The notes under the pieces: generated by a model | Database searches by the model: none | What the model was told of the DNA's origin: nothing | What the model saw: the letters and a program-made list of their open reading frames with translations, nothing else | NCBI GenBank assembly: GCA_934047225.1 | Contig: OW203986.1 | Span: 14,139,221-14,203,220, forward strand | DNA from: Ypsolopha sequella | Taxonomy: Eukaryota > Arthropoda > Insecta > Lepidoptera > Ypsolophidae | Length of the DNA stretch: 64,000 nt | Direction of reading: 5' to 3' | Translations under genes and position numbers: made by a program | In this document: in pieces, positions 11,568 through 23,515 of the stretch | Position numbering within the stretch: the stretch's first letter is position 1 | How the letters are laid out: each line of letters opens with the position of its first letter

Positions 11568-12513
11568 ACGCCCATTTCTTCGATAATATGCTCACGACAT
11601 ATGCACAAATTAAGATGAGAATCGAGTGATTTATAATAATATATTATAGCTATATTATATTTGGGATCTAGGGAAATCCTGTTTTTTTTTTTCTATCTGA
11701 TTCTTTAGTCTAATCGGCCCAACCATGAGCTATGCCGCAAACAGACGGTTAAACATCTAGACTTCACTATAAGGGTGTATTTTTTTTTAAGGAACCCTCT
11801 AAATACGTTGTTAAATCTAAGCTACTAAAAGATATTTTACATTTACACAGTCACTTTAAACATTGCGAAGTACGGGTTCAATTTCATTCTTATCCTGTAA
11901 CATTGCCGAAAATGTGGGAAAATATAAAAAAACAAATACCGTGTGTTCTTTACCCTTAATAACCTGTACGTACGTTATATCAAATTAACTACACCAACTT
12001 AAGAAAACTTTCTATAGAAAATGATTTGTGTAGATTTCCTTGTAAACCGTCAGCTTTTCGGTCTCCAATTACTAGACGGCAGTTTTATGGAGACATACAA
12101 TAATAGCCCTCTGTCCCTTTAAGCCTGCCATTAGCCTTCCCTTAACGGGGACTTAATGCTTTATAGTCCTTTGCTGGAGATTTCTGAGGCTTTGAATTTA
12201 TACTGTAGAAAAGTACAATCGGCAAAAATCTGCAAGTGGTTAGAAACATCGCCAAAATCAATTATAGACAGCGACATTTATCAAATTAGACTACGGAAAT
12301 ACACTCAATTATTTTGCAGCGTAAAAGTTACTTTAATACTGATTTTTGCACGGGTTAATAACGTAATATGATAATAAAGTAGGTAATTAGTAACGAATAA
12401 TAACATAATTACCTATACATATTAAATCTTTACCATATTTTTACAGTACCACAAAGTTAAACCAGATCTTCTGTAAGAGAGGATGATAAAATCTCTAAAA
12501 AAGTTTTTTTTAC
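11568..12513. other. No recognised feature
   Basis: AT-rich; an open stretch at 12156-12371 lacks any recognisable motif. Confidence 0.4.
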
Positions 12514-12517
12514 TTAA

Positions 12518-13005
12518 GGTTAAACGTCTCTCGCTTAGCGCAAAGTGCATAACTTAACTTTGTATTTCTTGTTAAAAATCTAAAAATTTTAAAATAATTG
12601 GTATGTGGCAATTGACGCAAATAGTTCAGTATTAGGATTTTAAAGCACAAGTTTGAAATTTAATGCACAAGTAGTCACTATCTTGTGCAAACAAAGTTAA
12701 AACAGCATTTTAAGTTGGTTTTGAGAATATCACGACTATTCATGACTAATTGAGTACTCAATGGTGTCGATTCGGCGCAACACAACTTAACTTATTTGGC
12801 AGAATTAATCTTATTTTGAGCGTGGGGTCTTTGTCTTTGTTACACCGAATCGATACCATTTTCAAACTCTTGCTTTATAAACCTCACTAATACTGAACTA
12901 TTGGCGTCAAATGCCACAGACTAAAATACTTTTAAATTTTAAATTTATAAATAAGAAATACAAAGTTAAGTTATGCACTTTGCGCTAAGCTACTGACGTT
13001 TAATC
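12518..13005. mobile_element. Large TTAA-flanked foldback element
   Basis: The left arm begins GGTTAAACGTC and runs through CGCTTAGCGCAAAGTGCATA and AATAGTTCAGTATTAG; the right arm carries the same sequences inverted and ends GACGTTTAATC. Arms are roughly 130-170 bp. TTAA lies just outside each end (12514-12517 and 13006-13009). A remnant of the same family's right arm is at 62960-63062. A smaller hairpin MITE (12761-12859) sits in the loop. No coding content. Confidence 0.75.
12761..12859. mobile_element. Small palindromic MITE (TGGTRTCGATTCGG family), deleted copy
   Basis: Ends ATGGTGTCGATTCGGCGC and CACCGAATCGATACCAT are inverted repeats. It matches the longer copies at 26061-26228 and 26463-26630 but lacks most of one interior half. 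It lies inside the loop of the larger foldback, so it is probably the younger insertion. Confidence 0.65.
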
Positions 13006-13009
13006 TTAA

Positions 13010-13903
13010 AATAGCGCATCACTAGTTTATAAAAAAAACGAGGTGGAGGCAGGAAGCAAACCTAAACGTATCCTAATCCAAATTCCATCTGGCTCTCACC
13101 ACGTGTATGTTTTTGTTCTTTCACATCGTAATGATCTTTGTTAGATCTTCTTGCGATGGATAAATCACCAAGTAATATTTCTACAAGAAATAAATAATTG
13201 GCAGCGTTCATTTGTTTCACTTTTGTTTTCAAATATTTGAGTTTTTTTTCCTAACTGCACTTATATGAACGTTACGCTATTATGTGATATTATGTAAGTA
13301 AGCTTTTTATGTGATTGCAAGATTTGCAAGTCACGTTAGCATTTAATTTTTTTTTTTTGTTTAATTTATTTTGTAATTTATTCACATATTTTGTACTATA
13401 AATACAAATAAATAATATCTAATAACAACACTTGTTTGGAGGACACAATTATTTAACTTACATAACAAACAATATTTCATAACCAAACTTTCCAAAGCTC
13501 GTAAATACATCGTGGTTCATTTGCACCTTTATTCAAACGATACCTAATTTAAACTCTTTGTAAACGAACCTTCTAATTCCGTCTTGGTATTGCAATGTAT
13601 AATAAATAGATATACAAACAGACAGATTTATTCAGTCACGCAACAACTGAGTCAATTTAGCAGCTCAACAAAAAAAAAACAAAGATGTTGGTGCAGATTT
13701 TTTATCTCACGAAGTCCGTTTGGGTATTGTTGTAATAGAGTGTGCACACGCACTTTTTTCTAGTGTGCGTGACCTCGGGAGTGGTACAAAACGCGTTTAT
13801 CTGTGCACTCATTGACCAATGTACGTTACTATTACTTACAGGAGGTGAACGTTCCCGGCGTCCTTTTATCTTGGTAAAGCTGTAAAGGCCAGACGGCCAA
13901 TAG
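13010..13903. other. No recognised feature
   Basis: AT-rich sequence with poly-A/T runs. Nothing recognised. Confidence 0.4.
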
Positions 13904-14006
13904 TTTTCATGAAATACAGGGAAAATTTTAATAAATTTCTGGTATATGCATTTTGACTATATAATCTAGGGTTTTGAAATTGGAAAACATGTTTGGATAA
14001 ATTTGT
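13904..14006 (-). repeat. Family B fragment
   Basis: About 100 bp matching the central part of family B on the minus strand (TTTCATGAAATACAGGGAAA through TTGGAAAACATGTTTGGATA). Both termini are missing. Confidence 0.7.
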
Positions 14007-15938
14007 GCGCGCGTGGGAGTGTAGGTAAATAACTTGAGCACTCAGTATGGAGTGTCGGGGGTGTGCTGAGTGGTGAAAATCTTCATAGCTCCCCCATATA
14101 CTTCATAGCTCCTTCATAGCAAACCCCAATACTAGAATTATCAGATACATAGATAAACGCCACATTGTCGAAATGCTAAATCCTGTTGCTGCACGGGTGC
14201 TAGGTATCTGACCAAATGCACTCGCAACTGGCATGCATGTTCGTATCGTAGCAACAAGGACGATGCTTCTGGCTTACTTACACACCAGCAGTCGGTACGA
14301 GCAATACTGCCTCTAATCCGATAACTACAGAATTCAGTCGGTGAAATAAAGAATAAAACCTTCACGACATGTATCATGTAGAGGTGCTTCCTAGTATGCT
14401 AGTATGACGTTTTTTTCATTTTATTTTAGGTCAATACAATGCATCAATTTGCATTTTATCTCATTTATGTGTGAATATTTTTGAATATTTTGTTTGCTCT
14501 TCGTCGGAAACCTTATGTATGTCTTCGAGTTAGAGATCAATATTATTTGACATCTAGTTAAACTCAGCTGTCATTGAAAAGCTCCAAATTCAGTGTTGTC
14601 GACTTTATTTTATATCAAAGAGTTTAGAACTATCGAATGGCATCGGTCTTACATTGATACTAGGTAACTCGGCACTCAGGGAGCGCTCCCAGACTATTTT
14701 TGTCTGTCGCAGTTTCTATACCAGTGCATTCAACATGCATCTTCTATTTTCACACAGTACTTGAACGATCAGTTTAGTAATAATTTACACGACAAAAAAT
14801 ATTTTTACAATACTACCAGATCGTTTTGTAAATAACAACCTGGTCAATAAAAACAGAATTACGCTATGTTTACTTGAATTAAAAAACATTACAACGCTGT
14901 TGTTTATGAATGCTATACTGTTCTGTTTAATCTTTTTTAGTAAGCAACACAAAAAATTATTTATTAATACACGCTATTATTGTAAGGCGAGATATGTATT
15001 TTTGGTATTATTTAATCTTAAAATAGTAATATCTACTTCAGTTATTTGTTGGCTTTTCTTAGTGGTCATTAATAAAATTCCATACGCCACTTATTTATTA
15101 TGCCACTAGATGGCGCTGGCTGTCTTATGCGTCGCGATATCGTTGTGTTTAAGTTTTCAGTTCCGAATGTAGAAATAGGAAATAATTACCTTGGGGACTT
15201 ACTTTTAACAGACCTACTAGTTTTAAGTAAACCAAGTAAACCAACCATATGATAAGATATTGGCTATATGCCTTTTTTAGTTCTTAATACTAAATATTTT
15301 AATGAAGTGAAATGAAAATAAAACATAACTTTGTAGGAGTGGGTAATATAATATCTCTTTTTCGGCGGAACGGAACGAAACTCGCTCCTGGAATTCCATA
15401 CCTGGTTTAGTAACTATTGCTTTTAAGGAACTAGTGACTGGTTAATCACCCTTCGATTGCTACATTCATGTGACGAACCGTTCCTAATATCAGCTATGTT
15501 ATGGCGATTATTTTTGGTACCACACAAAAATAATAAACATAATATCAGCAAATAAACTTTCCTTCATACTTTGTCCAGGCTAAGGACTGGCTACATTATT
15601 ATCTTAGTACTTACAATTTAGTTTCAATTATAATTATAAGTTATAAAATCAATTATGTGTAATTGTAAGTGATTGCTTTATAATTGGAAATAATACAAGC
15701 AAAATAATACAGGAAATAATACATATTTACATTTATACTGTTTATTAAACTATTTATTTACATATTTTACAAATCATTGAGAACACCATGGACGAACAAT
15801 ATTTCGTCCATGAGAACACTTTATTTACACTGATACTGTATATTTACAGTAATATACGTACAGTTTAATTTATAAACAATACAAAACACTAGTAAAATAC
15901 AATCGGCTTAAGCGCGTAATTGTTCCCGCAAAACTAAC
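14007..15938. other. No recognised feature (1.9 kb)
   Basis: Includes a short locally repetitive stretch (CTTCATAGCTCC twice near 14080-14120) and open stretches at 14141-14377 minus and 14900-15109 plus that match nothing I know. Confidence 0.4.
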
Positions 15939-16075
15939 TGTGTTACCACAAAAAGGTGTTTAACTTTAGACAGTGTTTAAATCTGTTGCTGTCACTCTTT
16001 TACAATATGAAAGAAAAGGTGACAACGACAGATTTAAACATTGTCTAAAGTTAAACACCGTTTTGTAGTAACACC
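15939..16075. mobile_element. Palindromic MITE (GGTGTTTAACTTTAGACA arms)
   Basis: A near-perfect foldback: the left ~60 bp containing GGTGTTTAACTTTAGACA and TTTAAATCTGTTGCTGTCAC reappears inverted on the right, closing GTAGTAACACC. The loop is only ~17 bp, so a transcript would form a long hairpin. No coding sequence. Confidence 0.75.
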
Positions 16076-16079
16076 GTAA

Positions 16080-16960
16080 AAGTCTAAAAATTGCTGTTTT
16101 TGTTGCGAGTTCAAGGCCAAAAGTTCAGGTAAATGCTTTTTAGCATTAGACAATAAGATATAATAAATTAATAACTACCCTATTTTAATAGCAATAAAGT
16201 TGAAAGCCGTTTCCTGGAATTTCAGTGTATGCCTCGCAGATGCCGTGCAGTGATTATCATTCGCTCTCCTTTACTCATTCGGTCGGTCGGTCGGGTCACA
16301 GAAACGAAAAGATACACGCAATAATTAGTCCGTCACCGGTTCCGCCACGTCAATAGTTTTTGTGCAACCCAGTCATCGGTTCCACGTTATTACAAAAATC
16401 AAGTGTTCCATTGACGATGCCTTAAAATGTATTAAAAACAAGTAATGTCTACAAACGTCTTTGTGTACACCATACGAAAATGTTTATAAAGTATATCAAA
16501 AATATGTTTAATTGTACCTAATTTATTGTTAAGATATAACTAGATTGTTCAAGTAAACTGAACAATAAAATATAGACGTCACATATAGTACAATGTTTTC
16601 TGTTTAAATTAACTATATTCAGATTAACGGAACCAGATTTTTTTCTCGGTGGAAGCACCTTTTTTGATGGACTGAATAAAACAATGGTTTTGAATCTTGC
16701 GTGATTTGCCTTTAGATGAGAACCTAAAAGATTATTTTATCGTTTGATTAAAAATACTGATCACGTTTTAGGAGTTAAGTGATGAATAAAACTAAGTGAT
16801 TTTTGGCACGGCGTGAGCTTAGTTGTTCAAACAAGAAAATGTAAAATAGATTGTATCTCTAACATATGAGGATTTCATATTAAATAGCCCTATACGTAAT
16901 GCAATACTAGGCGGATAGTAAATATAGTATATTACTGCATAGATATAATAAATTATATAT
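16080..16960. other. No recognised feature
   Basis: Contains a short CGGTCGGTCGGTCGGG run near 16280. Otherwise AT-rich and unremarkable. Confidence 0.4.
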
Positions 16961-17502
16961 ACAACGTGTAACAGAAAGGTGTAACCATATTTGAAGAGCT
17001 TATTCTTATAAGCTTAGAACAACTTTTACTATGGGGTCAACCATGAAATCTCGAAAAAAATCTGCCCTTCCATACATTTAGGCCGAACGGCATTGCATTT
17101 CCCTATGAAGCGAGTATTTTTTTTTTTTTCGATATCGGTATTTGTTCCATAGTAAAAGACTCATTGACTGAATAAGCTCTTCAAATATGGTTACACCCAC
17201 GGATATCTATGGTTACACCTTTCTGTTACACGTACATACAAGGTGTAACAGAAAGGTGTAACCATATTTGAAGAGCTTATTCAGTCAATAGTTTAGAACA
17301 ATTTTTACTATGGAGCAAACCTTGTATCTCGAAAAAAAAAATTACTGTTTCATAGAAAAATGCAATGCCGCTCGGCCGAAATGTATGGAAGGGCAGTTTT
17401 TTTTTTTCGAGATTTCAATGTTGGCTCCATAGTAAAAGTTGTTCTATACCATTGACTGAATAAGCTCTTCAAATATGGTTACACCTTTCTGTTACACGTT
17501 GT
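16961..17502. mobile_element. Two abutting MITEs with GTGTAACAGAAAGGTGTAAC ends (family C)
   Basis: Copy one spans about 16961-17234 and copy two about 17238-17502. Each has ends reading GTGTAACAGAAAGGTGTAAC and its inverse, continuing through CCATATTTGAAGAGCTTATT, and each is internally palindromic (TTTTACTATGG against CCATAGTAAAAG). TA dinucleotides separate them, as expected when one Tc1/mariner-type element inserts at the TA duplication of another. A third copy is at 54334-54580. Confidence 0.75.
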
Positions 17503-19539
17503 ATATACAAATATATCTCTAAACAAGATATGTCAGACAAGAAGTTTTGTAAGGCCATCACACAACAACACACCCTCGCAACACTCAACATGTTTTAGGT
17601 TATGCCAGCCCGCCCATCCAACAATACAATTTTACATGCTTGCATTCATTTTGTAAGGCGTTACAACATTTCAAGCTATGTACCAGGAAACTAGGCATTT
17701 CAAAGGATATCACGATAGGCATTGTAGCGCGATACAAGCGAACGAAACAAGTCGTTTAGAGGAAGTGGTCTCATCCAATTAAGAGTGAGACCGTTGGATT
17801 GCTTCCAGCGTTTTTGTAATTGTCTTCCACTCACTTTTCTTTTTGCAAGTCCTCGTACTACGATGTCCGGAGTAGGGATTGCAATAAAACCGAAGTAGAT
17901 TTTTTAAAACACGATGTGGAGGCTCATAATTTGCCGTAGGTTAAACCCTGGCAACTTAGCAATGGATTGCATTTAGGCAAGATAATACAGCCAAGCTCAT
18001 GAATGCATCGCTATTAACCCATTATGGATTTTGTGTATGAATTCATTACTTGATAACATTTTCATTTTACTCTCAATTTCCGTAAATTCCAATCACGTTT
18101 TTAAAATCTTCGTAAAAAACGAAACATTATTTCCACGTTAGATCGAAGCAGCTTTATCACATCCCTAGTCCACGTGCCTTCCAGCATTTCCTGACTCCCT
18201 AGTACTTTTTAACTTAACCTCCTGACCTGGCCATTGTGTTCCACGATAGGTTTACAGAAAATTAATTAGATTTTACTCGGCTATGCTCGTGAAACGTATT
18301 TTTGTATACCTCCTTGTAGTCATCTCAGTTCGTTTTTCTTTGTATTTACCTGTATATGAGGTATTGGTATACCAAAGGTTTAATTTCCAATCGCAACTGC
18401 TCAGTAATACTTATAACCTGTTAAAATTTAAACGAACGAAATGGCCAAGCACGAGTTAAAAACTGATATTCGACCTATTTTTATTTTGCCAAAAGCGAAG
18501 CTGCATTTTGCGTTGCTGTCACCTACATATTCGTTCTTCTCGCATCTTATTTTGTACGCGGTTTTATTCCTAGAATTTTCTACTACCAAATTTAATTTCG
18601 TATGTAACAGATACTTTTTATGAATTATAATGAGACGTGTAAAATTTGGGCTTTATACTTTCCCAGGACAAATAAAATTTGGGTTAAGTCTTAATTCCCT
18701 TTGCAACACAAAATACCCTGGTACCTAACTGTAGTCAATCATTTAGTTTGTTCAAAGATTTCTTTGCATCATAAAATAGACATGCCTTGCCTAACCAATC
18801 ATCCTGCCTCAGCTTTACCAATCATAAAAGCTTAATATCAAAGAGTCAAAGACTGCAATACGCGAAAATAAAAGCCGCCTTTCCTGGAAATGCACGATAC
18901 TTTTGCCTGAACAAATCGTAAAACACCTTACTTCCCATCTTAATCACAGGTTGTGCCGAAGATTGGTTTCCGTTCGGAAATTTTTCAACTGCCTCGATCT
19001 AATTGAAACTTCGCTGAAATCAGTCGCTTCCTTTAGAAGGTCCTTTTAATCATGTTTTACAAGAATTTTTTAAAAGTTAGAAATAAATATATCTTTATGA
19101 CATGTTTCTCCAAGGGGATGTCAAAGGTTTTCCAATGTCCAGCTAAACTCTTTTTACCCAACGGAATAAAGGTATTGTTTGACTTCGGACACAAATACGT
19201 GATGTTTAGGGCATTATAAAAACGTATGCCAGCACTCTATAGGTATATCTCTGTGGTATTGAGGGTCACAAGGTCATCGGATATTGGCCCCGTTGGCAGA
19301 GTTGGCCGTGGCTTGTCATCACCCTCACGACGAAGCCATGCCGCTAAGGCAGTGGCGTAGTATGAGGTTCGTCCCCTATCTACTTCCGTATATTTTTGCG
19401 TAAGTACCTGAAAAGACTGATTAACCTCTCGCCTGCTGTAACTCTCCCAGTTTCTGGGCCAGCCGCCTTCATCCTAAGTCTTATCGACGCTTTCAATCAG
19501 GCGCGGTCATGGCCAAGAAGCCCATTGAACGTAAAAAAG
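17503..19539. other. No recognised gene (2 kb); single hAT-like terminus near 19350
   Basis: Mostly featureless. Near 19350 the sequence GGCAGTGGCGTAGTATGAGG resembles one end of a CAGTGGCG-type hAT element, with no partner end found. The open stretch at 18441-18623 has an ATG but no recognisable motif. Confidence 0.35.
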
Positions 19540-19700
19540 AACATGTGTTTTTTTTTCTTCACCAATCAGTAACTGGTAGTATAAGAATACAAATATATGC
19601 ACAATGCACATTATAACTTGCGAATAACTCATTGGTGCATGCCGCCGCAGTGGAATCGAACCTAGACCCTCCGCTGTCCTAACAACTACCCCACCGTTAT
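19540..19700 (-). mobile_element. tRNA-derived SINE, head and start of body (minus strand)
   Basis: On the minus strand GGTTCGATTCC (19652-19662) is an exact Pol III B box, followed by GCATGCACCAATGAGTTATT and TAATGTGCATTGTG, which correspond to the SINE body seen at 55930-56240. The copy is truncated after ~150 bp. Confidence 0.65.
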
Positions 19701-19994
19701 GTTTTCATGTTTTCAATATTCAATCTGTTAAAACTATTTTTTGCCCTGATTTCAAGGTTTCAAACTGTGAACACGTGCGGCGGATGTGGTGGGATGCTGT
19801 CACGGTGGTTGCAGCTGGATTTAGCTGACATTCTCTAGTTACCTAGGACCTTACCGCTAATCCACTTTTCGCATAAATCAGAATCGTTACAAGTGCAAAA
19901 AATTGGTTTGTAGTACTTTATCCGATGGTACCACCAATCTTTGTACTGTTATATTCCATAATACGATTAAGGGATGTTTATTTATATTTATACT

Positions 19995-20365
19995 AGCTTT
20001 TGCCCGTGGCTTCGCCCGTGTTGATTAAGTTTTTGTATAGTCGTATCGAATCCCATCCCATCTCATCCCACTGATGCCACTATCACATTACATCCCATCC
20101 TCACTATCCCATCCCACTAATTTTCAACGGGGCGTGAAGGAGTAACAGTACATCACTTTTCTATAGGGCCTTGGCACCCCATTGCCTTCCAATGGGAACT
20201 GATTTATGAGATAAAAAGTAGCCTATGTCCTATTCCAGGTCTAGAACTATATTTGTGCAAAGTTTCAGCCTAATCGTTTCAGTAGTTTCGGCGTGAAGGA
20301 GTAACAAACAACCATCCGTCCATCCATCAAAACTTTCGCATTTATAATATTAGTGGGATTATAAT
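19995..20365 (+). repeat. 'TTTTGCCCGTGGCTTCGCCCG' type lepidopteran repeat
   Basis: Starts TACTAGCTTTTGCCCGTGGC and ends with AGTTTCAGCCTAATCG, GGCGTGAAGGAGTAACAAAC and TTTATAATATTAGTGGGAT, the classic beginning and end of an interspersed repeat abundant in Lepidoptera. Inside is an imperfect (ATCCC)n minisatellite at about 20045-20118. Non-coding. Whether it belongs with Helitrons or non-LTR elements I cannot settle here. Confidence 0.7.
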
Positions 20366-20880
20366 TTTTATAATTGGCTTTGTTTTTAGGTGTTGTGTAT
20401 TGTACCTGTTTATTATTTAGAAATAAATAAATAAAAAAAATTCTATAATCTTCAAGATGAAATTCGGTTCACCTTTTGTTGCGAATAACTACTTTAGTTA
20501 TCTGCCTTACAATGGATATGAATAATATTTTTATGAAAAAAAAAAATGTTTATATTTATAGCTACTCTGAAAGTTTTCTTCTTTTTAGCACCGTTATTGT
20601 GATATGTTGTACTCCTATTTGCCATCAACCGTGGCGGGTCTCGGGCGAGGCTCTGACGGCACGCAGGGTATGCAAATTAGCTTCTATTGGAACTAACGGT
20701 GCTATTGTCACAGGCTCGATTATGGGTAGAGATTGTACCTGAGATGTTGCGATCAGTTAGAATAGAATATTGTAGCAAAATGTGATTATTTAATAAATGT
20801 CAAAAATATTTTATATCGATATTGTATGTATTTCTGGATATTGATTTTTGGGTTTGCTAAGACTAAAACTTATTTAAATA
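20366..20880. other. No recognised feature
   Basis: A 20476-20742 open stretch includes CHQPWRVSGEALTARRV but has no upstream ATG in good context and no domain I recognise. Confidence 0.35.
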
Positions 20881-20985
20881 AATATTCTAAATATTATTAG
20901 AGTGCATTACAATTCTTGTCTTTGGGTTTGTTTCTGATTGATATTTTCTAGTTTGTAATGCACTCTAATAATATTTAGAGTATTC
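20881..20985. repeat. 33-bp inverted repeat with 40-bp loop
   Basis: CTAAATATTATTAGAGTGC followed by ATTACAA on the left pairs with its inverse at 20953-20985 with only a couple of mismatches. Possibly a minimal MITE; no target duplication was clear. Confidence 0.6.
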
Positions 20986-22139
20986 ATAGCGATGGATTTC
21001 GCAAAAATACACATTATCTAAATAAATATTATTTATTTTGCTCCGCCCGCTTTTATTCAATCTTTGCCCCGTTTTCAGCTTGGCAGTTATTTTATCAACA
21101 CCCCTTAGCATCCAAATCCGTTGAGTGGTGCTCGAGTTAAATAGGAACCTACATATCAGACAGACAGCCGAAATTCTAAAAATTGTAGTTTTAACCTCAG
21201 TGCAATACTAATAACTCATTTCGTTTAAAATTTCGTGAAAATATTCAGTGTACAGACACGACTTTTTTAATACTTTAGTATTTATGGATTGTATTTTTGT
21301 TCTATTTCAGGTACATGACCGGTGAGTTGCCAGTACCAACGGGTTCCTGGAATGTTTCGTAAATATGCAATATAAAGGTATGTTTTCTATATATTAACAT
21401 TTTATTGGCATGTATTAACATTACCTTATAATAATGGTAAATAATTAATAGGTAAATAATAATACCTTTAAATAATGTTGCAAATTTCTCACTAAGTGTA
21501 AAGCTTGCAATCCGCTCAAAAAGTGACTCTCTATTCTGTCCGTAACCCCGGTTTAACCGTAACAGAGCCACAGAAGCCTTCAGATGTGTGCGTAAATCAG
21601 CTGAATGACAACCCGTATTGTGTTTACAAAGACATGCTTCTTGCTTCGTTACGGGGGTTTTACTAGATATTGCGCTAGGTACTGAGTCGTCCCATGGAGT
21701 ATGGAAATTTCGCACGTATTACAATGTAATAAGGATTTGAAGGAGCTTTTTGCTGTTGCTAGGTTTTGCTACGTCATTTGTAATGGATTTCAGAATCCCC
21801 TTAAAGCGATTACGGTATTTGGACCACAGTTGAATTAGCCGTGTGATTGTGTCCGGGAGTTTCTGATATCTGGTAAGTTTGAGAGTATGTTTTTGTTTGT
21901 TAGTATCAAGTTGCTATTTATACACAGAAGAAAACTGTTTTTCATTTGTGCTTTAACCCTTAGAATAATTGGCCTTTTTTGTTTTCCCGCAAATTTTGGC
22001 ACGGTTTCAGTATTGTCGCTGTATCTCTGCAAATAGTAATCAAAATAATCTAATGCGGTTTTCTTTTTCTAAAACTATAATAAATATTCTGTTTGAAAAT
22101 ACAAACCAAAATAGTAGATTATGCACTAAGGGAATAAAG
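20986..22139. other. Unrecognised 137-codon open stretch on the minus strand
   Basis: 21715-21302 (minus) is open for 137 codons and contains KTPVTKQEACLCKHNTGC and LRLNRGYGQNRESLFERI, a more protein-like composition than its neighbours. It begins with GTG rather than ATG and its C-terminal third is low-complexity. I recognise no family and do not call it a gene. No repeats were recognised in the rest. Confidence 0.3.
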
Positions 22140-22260
22140 CAGTGTCTTACGTCACGGGCGGCATATTGAACCCTGAGCGTAACGAGGGACTCTAGAGTTA
22201 ACTCCTGAGCGTTGCGAGGGAGTTATATAGAGTCCTGAGTAAAGCGAGGGGTTCAAGCTG
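22140..22260. repeat. Module of three CCTGAGCG..GCGAGGG units
   Basis: Contains CCTGAGCGTAACGAGGGA, CCTGAGCGTTGCGAGGGA and CCTGAGTAAAGCGAGGGG within ~100 bp, bracketed by GGGCGGCATATTGAACCC and GGGTTCAAGCTGCCC-like ends (GGGGTTCAAGCTGCCC). It belongs with the other CGCTCG-rich modules of the window; function unknown. Confidence 0.5.
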
Positions 22261-22659
22261 CCCAAGACAAAGACAGGCTGTATTCCAGAGGAGCATACTC
22301 TACTTTTCACACCTTCTGCGAGACAATAAAAAGCTCGACATTTTTTATCAACATTAATAATTCAATAAAATTCACTGACAATCACAGCACCAAACACCGT
22401 CTTTTGTTTCACATTCTTTGTAAACGCTTTTTTTCTTTTTGTTGAATTCTGCTTATGGTGGCCAGTTCGATTTTCGAACAAACCTCTTTACAATCCCATA
22501 TGGGCATTTGTTTTCCACGAGTTTCCACACGAATTTGACATTCCAAATTTAAATCACTTTAAACCCTAGGGATTTTCATATAACTTTATATCCCTTGAGA
22601 TATAATGCGTTACTTTACGTTGAGGTTGCATATGTAATTGGACATTGTCGAGCAGCTGG
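22261..22659. other. No recognised feature
   Basis: AT-rich spacer between two CG-rich modules. Confidence 0.35.
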
Positions 22660-22874
22660 TGTGAAATAGTATATTTCATTACGAGTGCGGAAAGCCTGTC
22701 ATTGCAAAGAGTTCCGACAAATGTCTACCCGAGCCGAGGCGCAGCCGAAGGTGAGGGTTGACAGTCGGAACAAGTTGCAATGACGGTTCCGCACGTGTAC
22801 TGAACAACTATTTTTAATACAGTTGCGAAAAAATGAAGCAATTTAATAAAATAACAAAAACACAATAAACTCAA

Positions 22875-23009
22875 CTAACTAATACTCCACGCAATAAATT
22901 CGTCGTATGTAGATATGTAGCGACTTTTTGACTTCTCCGAAGCATTTTGTGCAATTATACTGAGTTCCGGTGGTGTCAATTCAAATAAAATATCGTTGAA
23001 ATTACTCAT
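22875..23009 (-). CDS. Crypton-like recombinase N-terminal exon, second copy (fragment)
   Basis: Starts at ATG 23009-23007 (MSNFNDILFELTPPEL) and continues ASEKSKSRYISTYDEFIAW before stopping at TAG 22877-22875, 44 residues in all. The TPP[ED]L segment and the KSK..YI..Y..F..W segment match the exon at 11008-11331, with the same order but a shorter linker, so the two are related. Only the first helices of the core-binding domain are present. The change after FIAW may be a splice donor (GGAGTATTAG) or truncation. Upstream, GGCG and GTTGTT precede the ATG in both copies. Confidence 0.55.
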   Translation of the reverse strand: MSNFNDILFELTPPELSIIAQNASEKSKSRYISTYDEFIAWSIS

Positions 23010-23171
23010 TTTGTGCAACAAACAACTAAACCCGCAAAGAAAATTTTTGGAAAATGGCGCCAACCGTAAAAGAATATAAGCAGAGATTTTTTTTTGTTTT
23101 CTTCACCCATTCTGGCTAGGCAAAGAGAACTATGCCCATACAGCCAAGTCTTCAGTAGATTTTTTTTATTG

Positions 23172-23225
23172 ATATGAAATGAAAATGAAATTTAATGAGA
23201 TGAAATGAAATGAAACCTAACCTAA
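23172..23225. repeat. (GAAAT)n microsatellite
   Basis: Imperfect runs of ATGAAATGAAAATGAAAT ending in AACCTAACCTAAC. Confidence 0.7.
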
Positions 23226-23515
23226 CTCATTGACTCAAATCATTAAATCTGATATTGAAACAAAATAGTAGCTTCTTTTTAGAAATATTTGCATGAATCA
23301 TAAAAACTTCTTTGATTTTTTTTTTGTAAAAACTTCGTGGTTGGTTTTTTTCTTTTTAATAGACAATATTTTGACAGTTGGGAAAGAGAACGCACGAGTT
23401 CGGAAAAGGTAAAGAAAAAGCTCGAGTATGTAATAGCCCACATCCCGAACGCTATACGTCCCTGCAATACGCCACTTTTTGAGCAACTGTATTAAAAAAT
23501 TTTTTACAGCCAAAG

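Larger units (their letters stand above)
22660..23515 (-). mobile_element. Candidate non-autonomous element carrying a recombinase-like exon
   Basis: Read on the minus strand: an end with AATACAGTTGCTCAAAAAGT near 23500, an untranslated region, the recombinase-like exon (23009-22875), TAATACAG-type sequence repeated inverted near 22835, then a hairpin module at about 22684-22797 in which GTGCGGAA, TCATTGCAA and AGTTCCGAC pair with GTCGGAAC, TTGCAATGA and TTCCGCAC. Exact ends were not determined; TACAGTTGC near both sides suggests short inverted repeats. Confidence 0.5.

Noticed and set aside
21302..21715. 137-codon minus-strand gene
   Set aside because: Begins with GTG, has no recognised domain, and its C-terminal third is low-complexity.
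23215..23225. CCTAACCTAAC, telomere-like (TTAGG)n
   Set aside because: Only two units at the end of a microsatellite.
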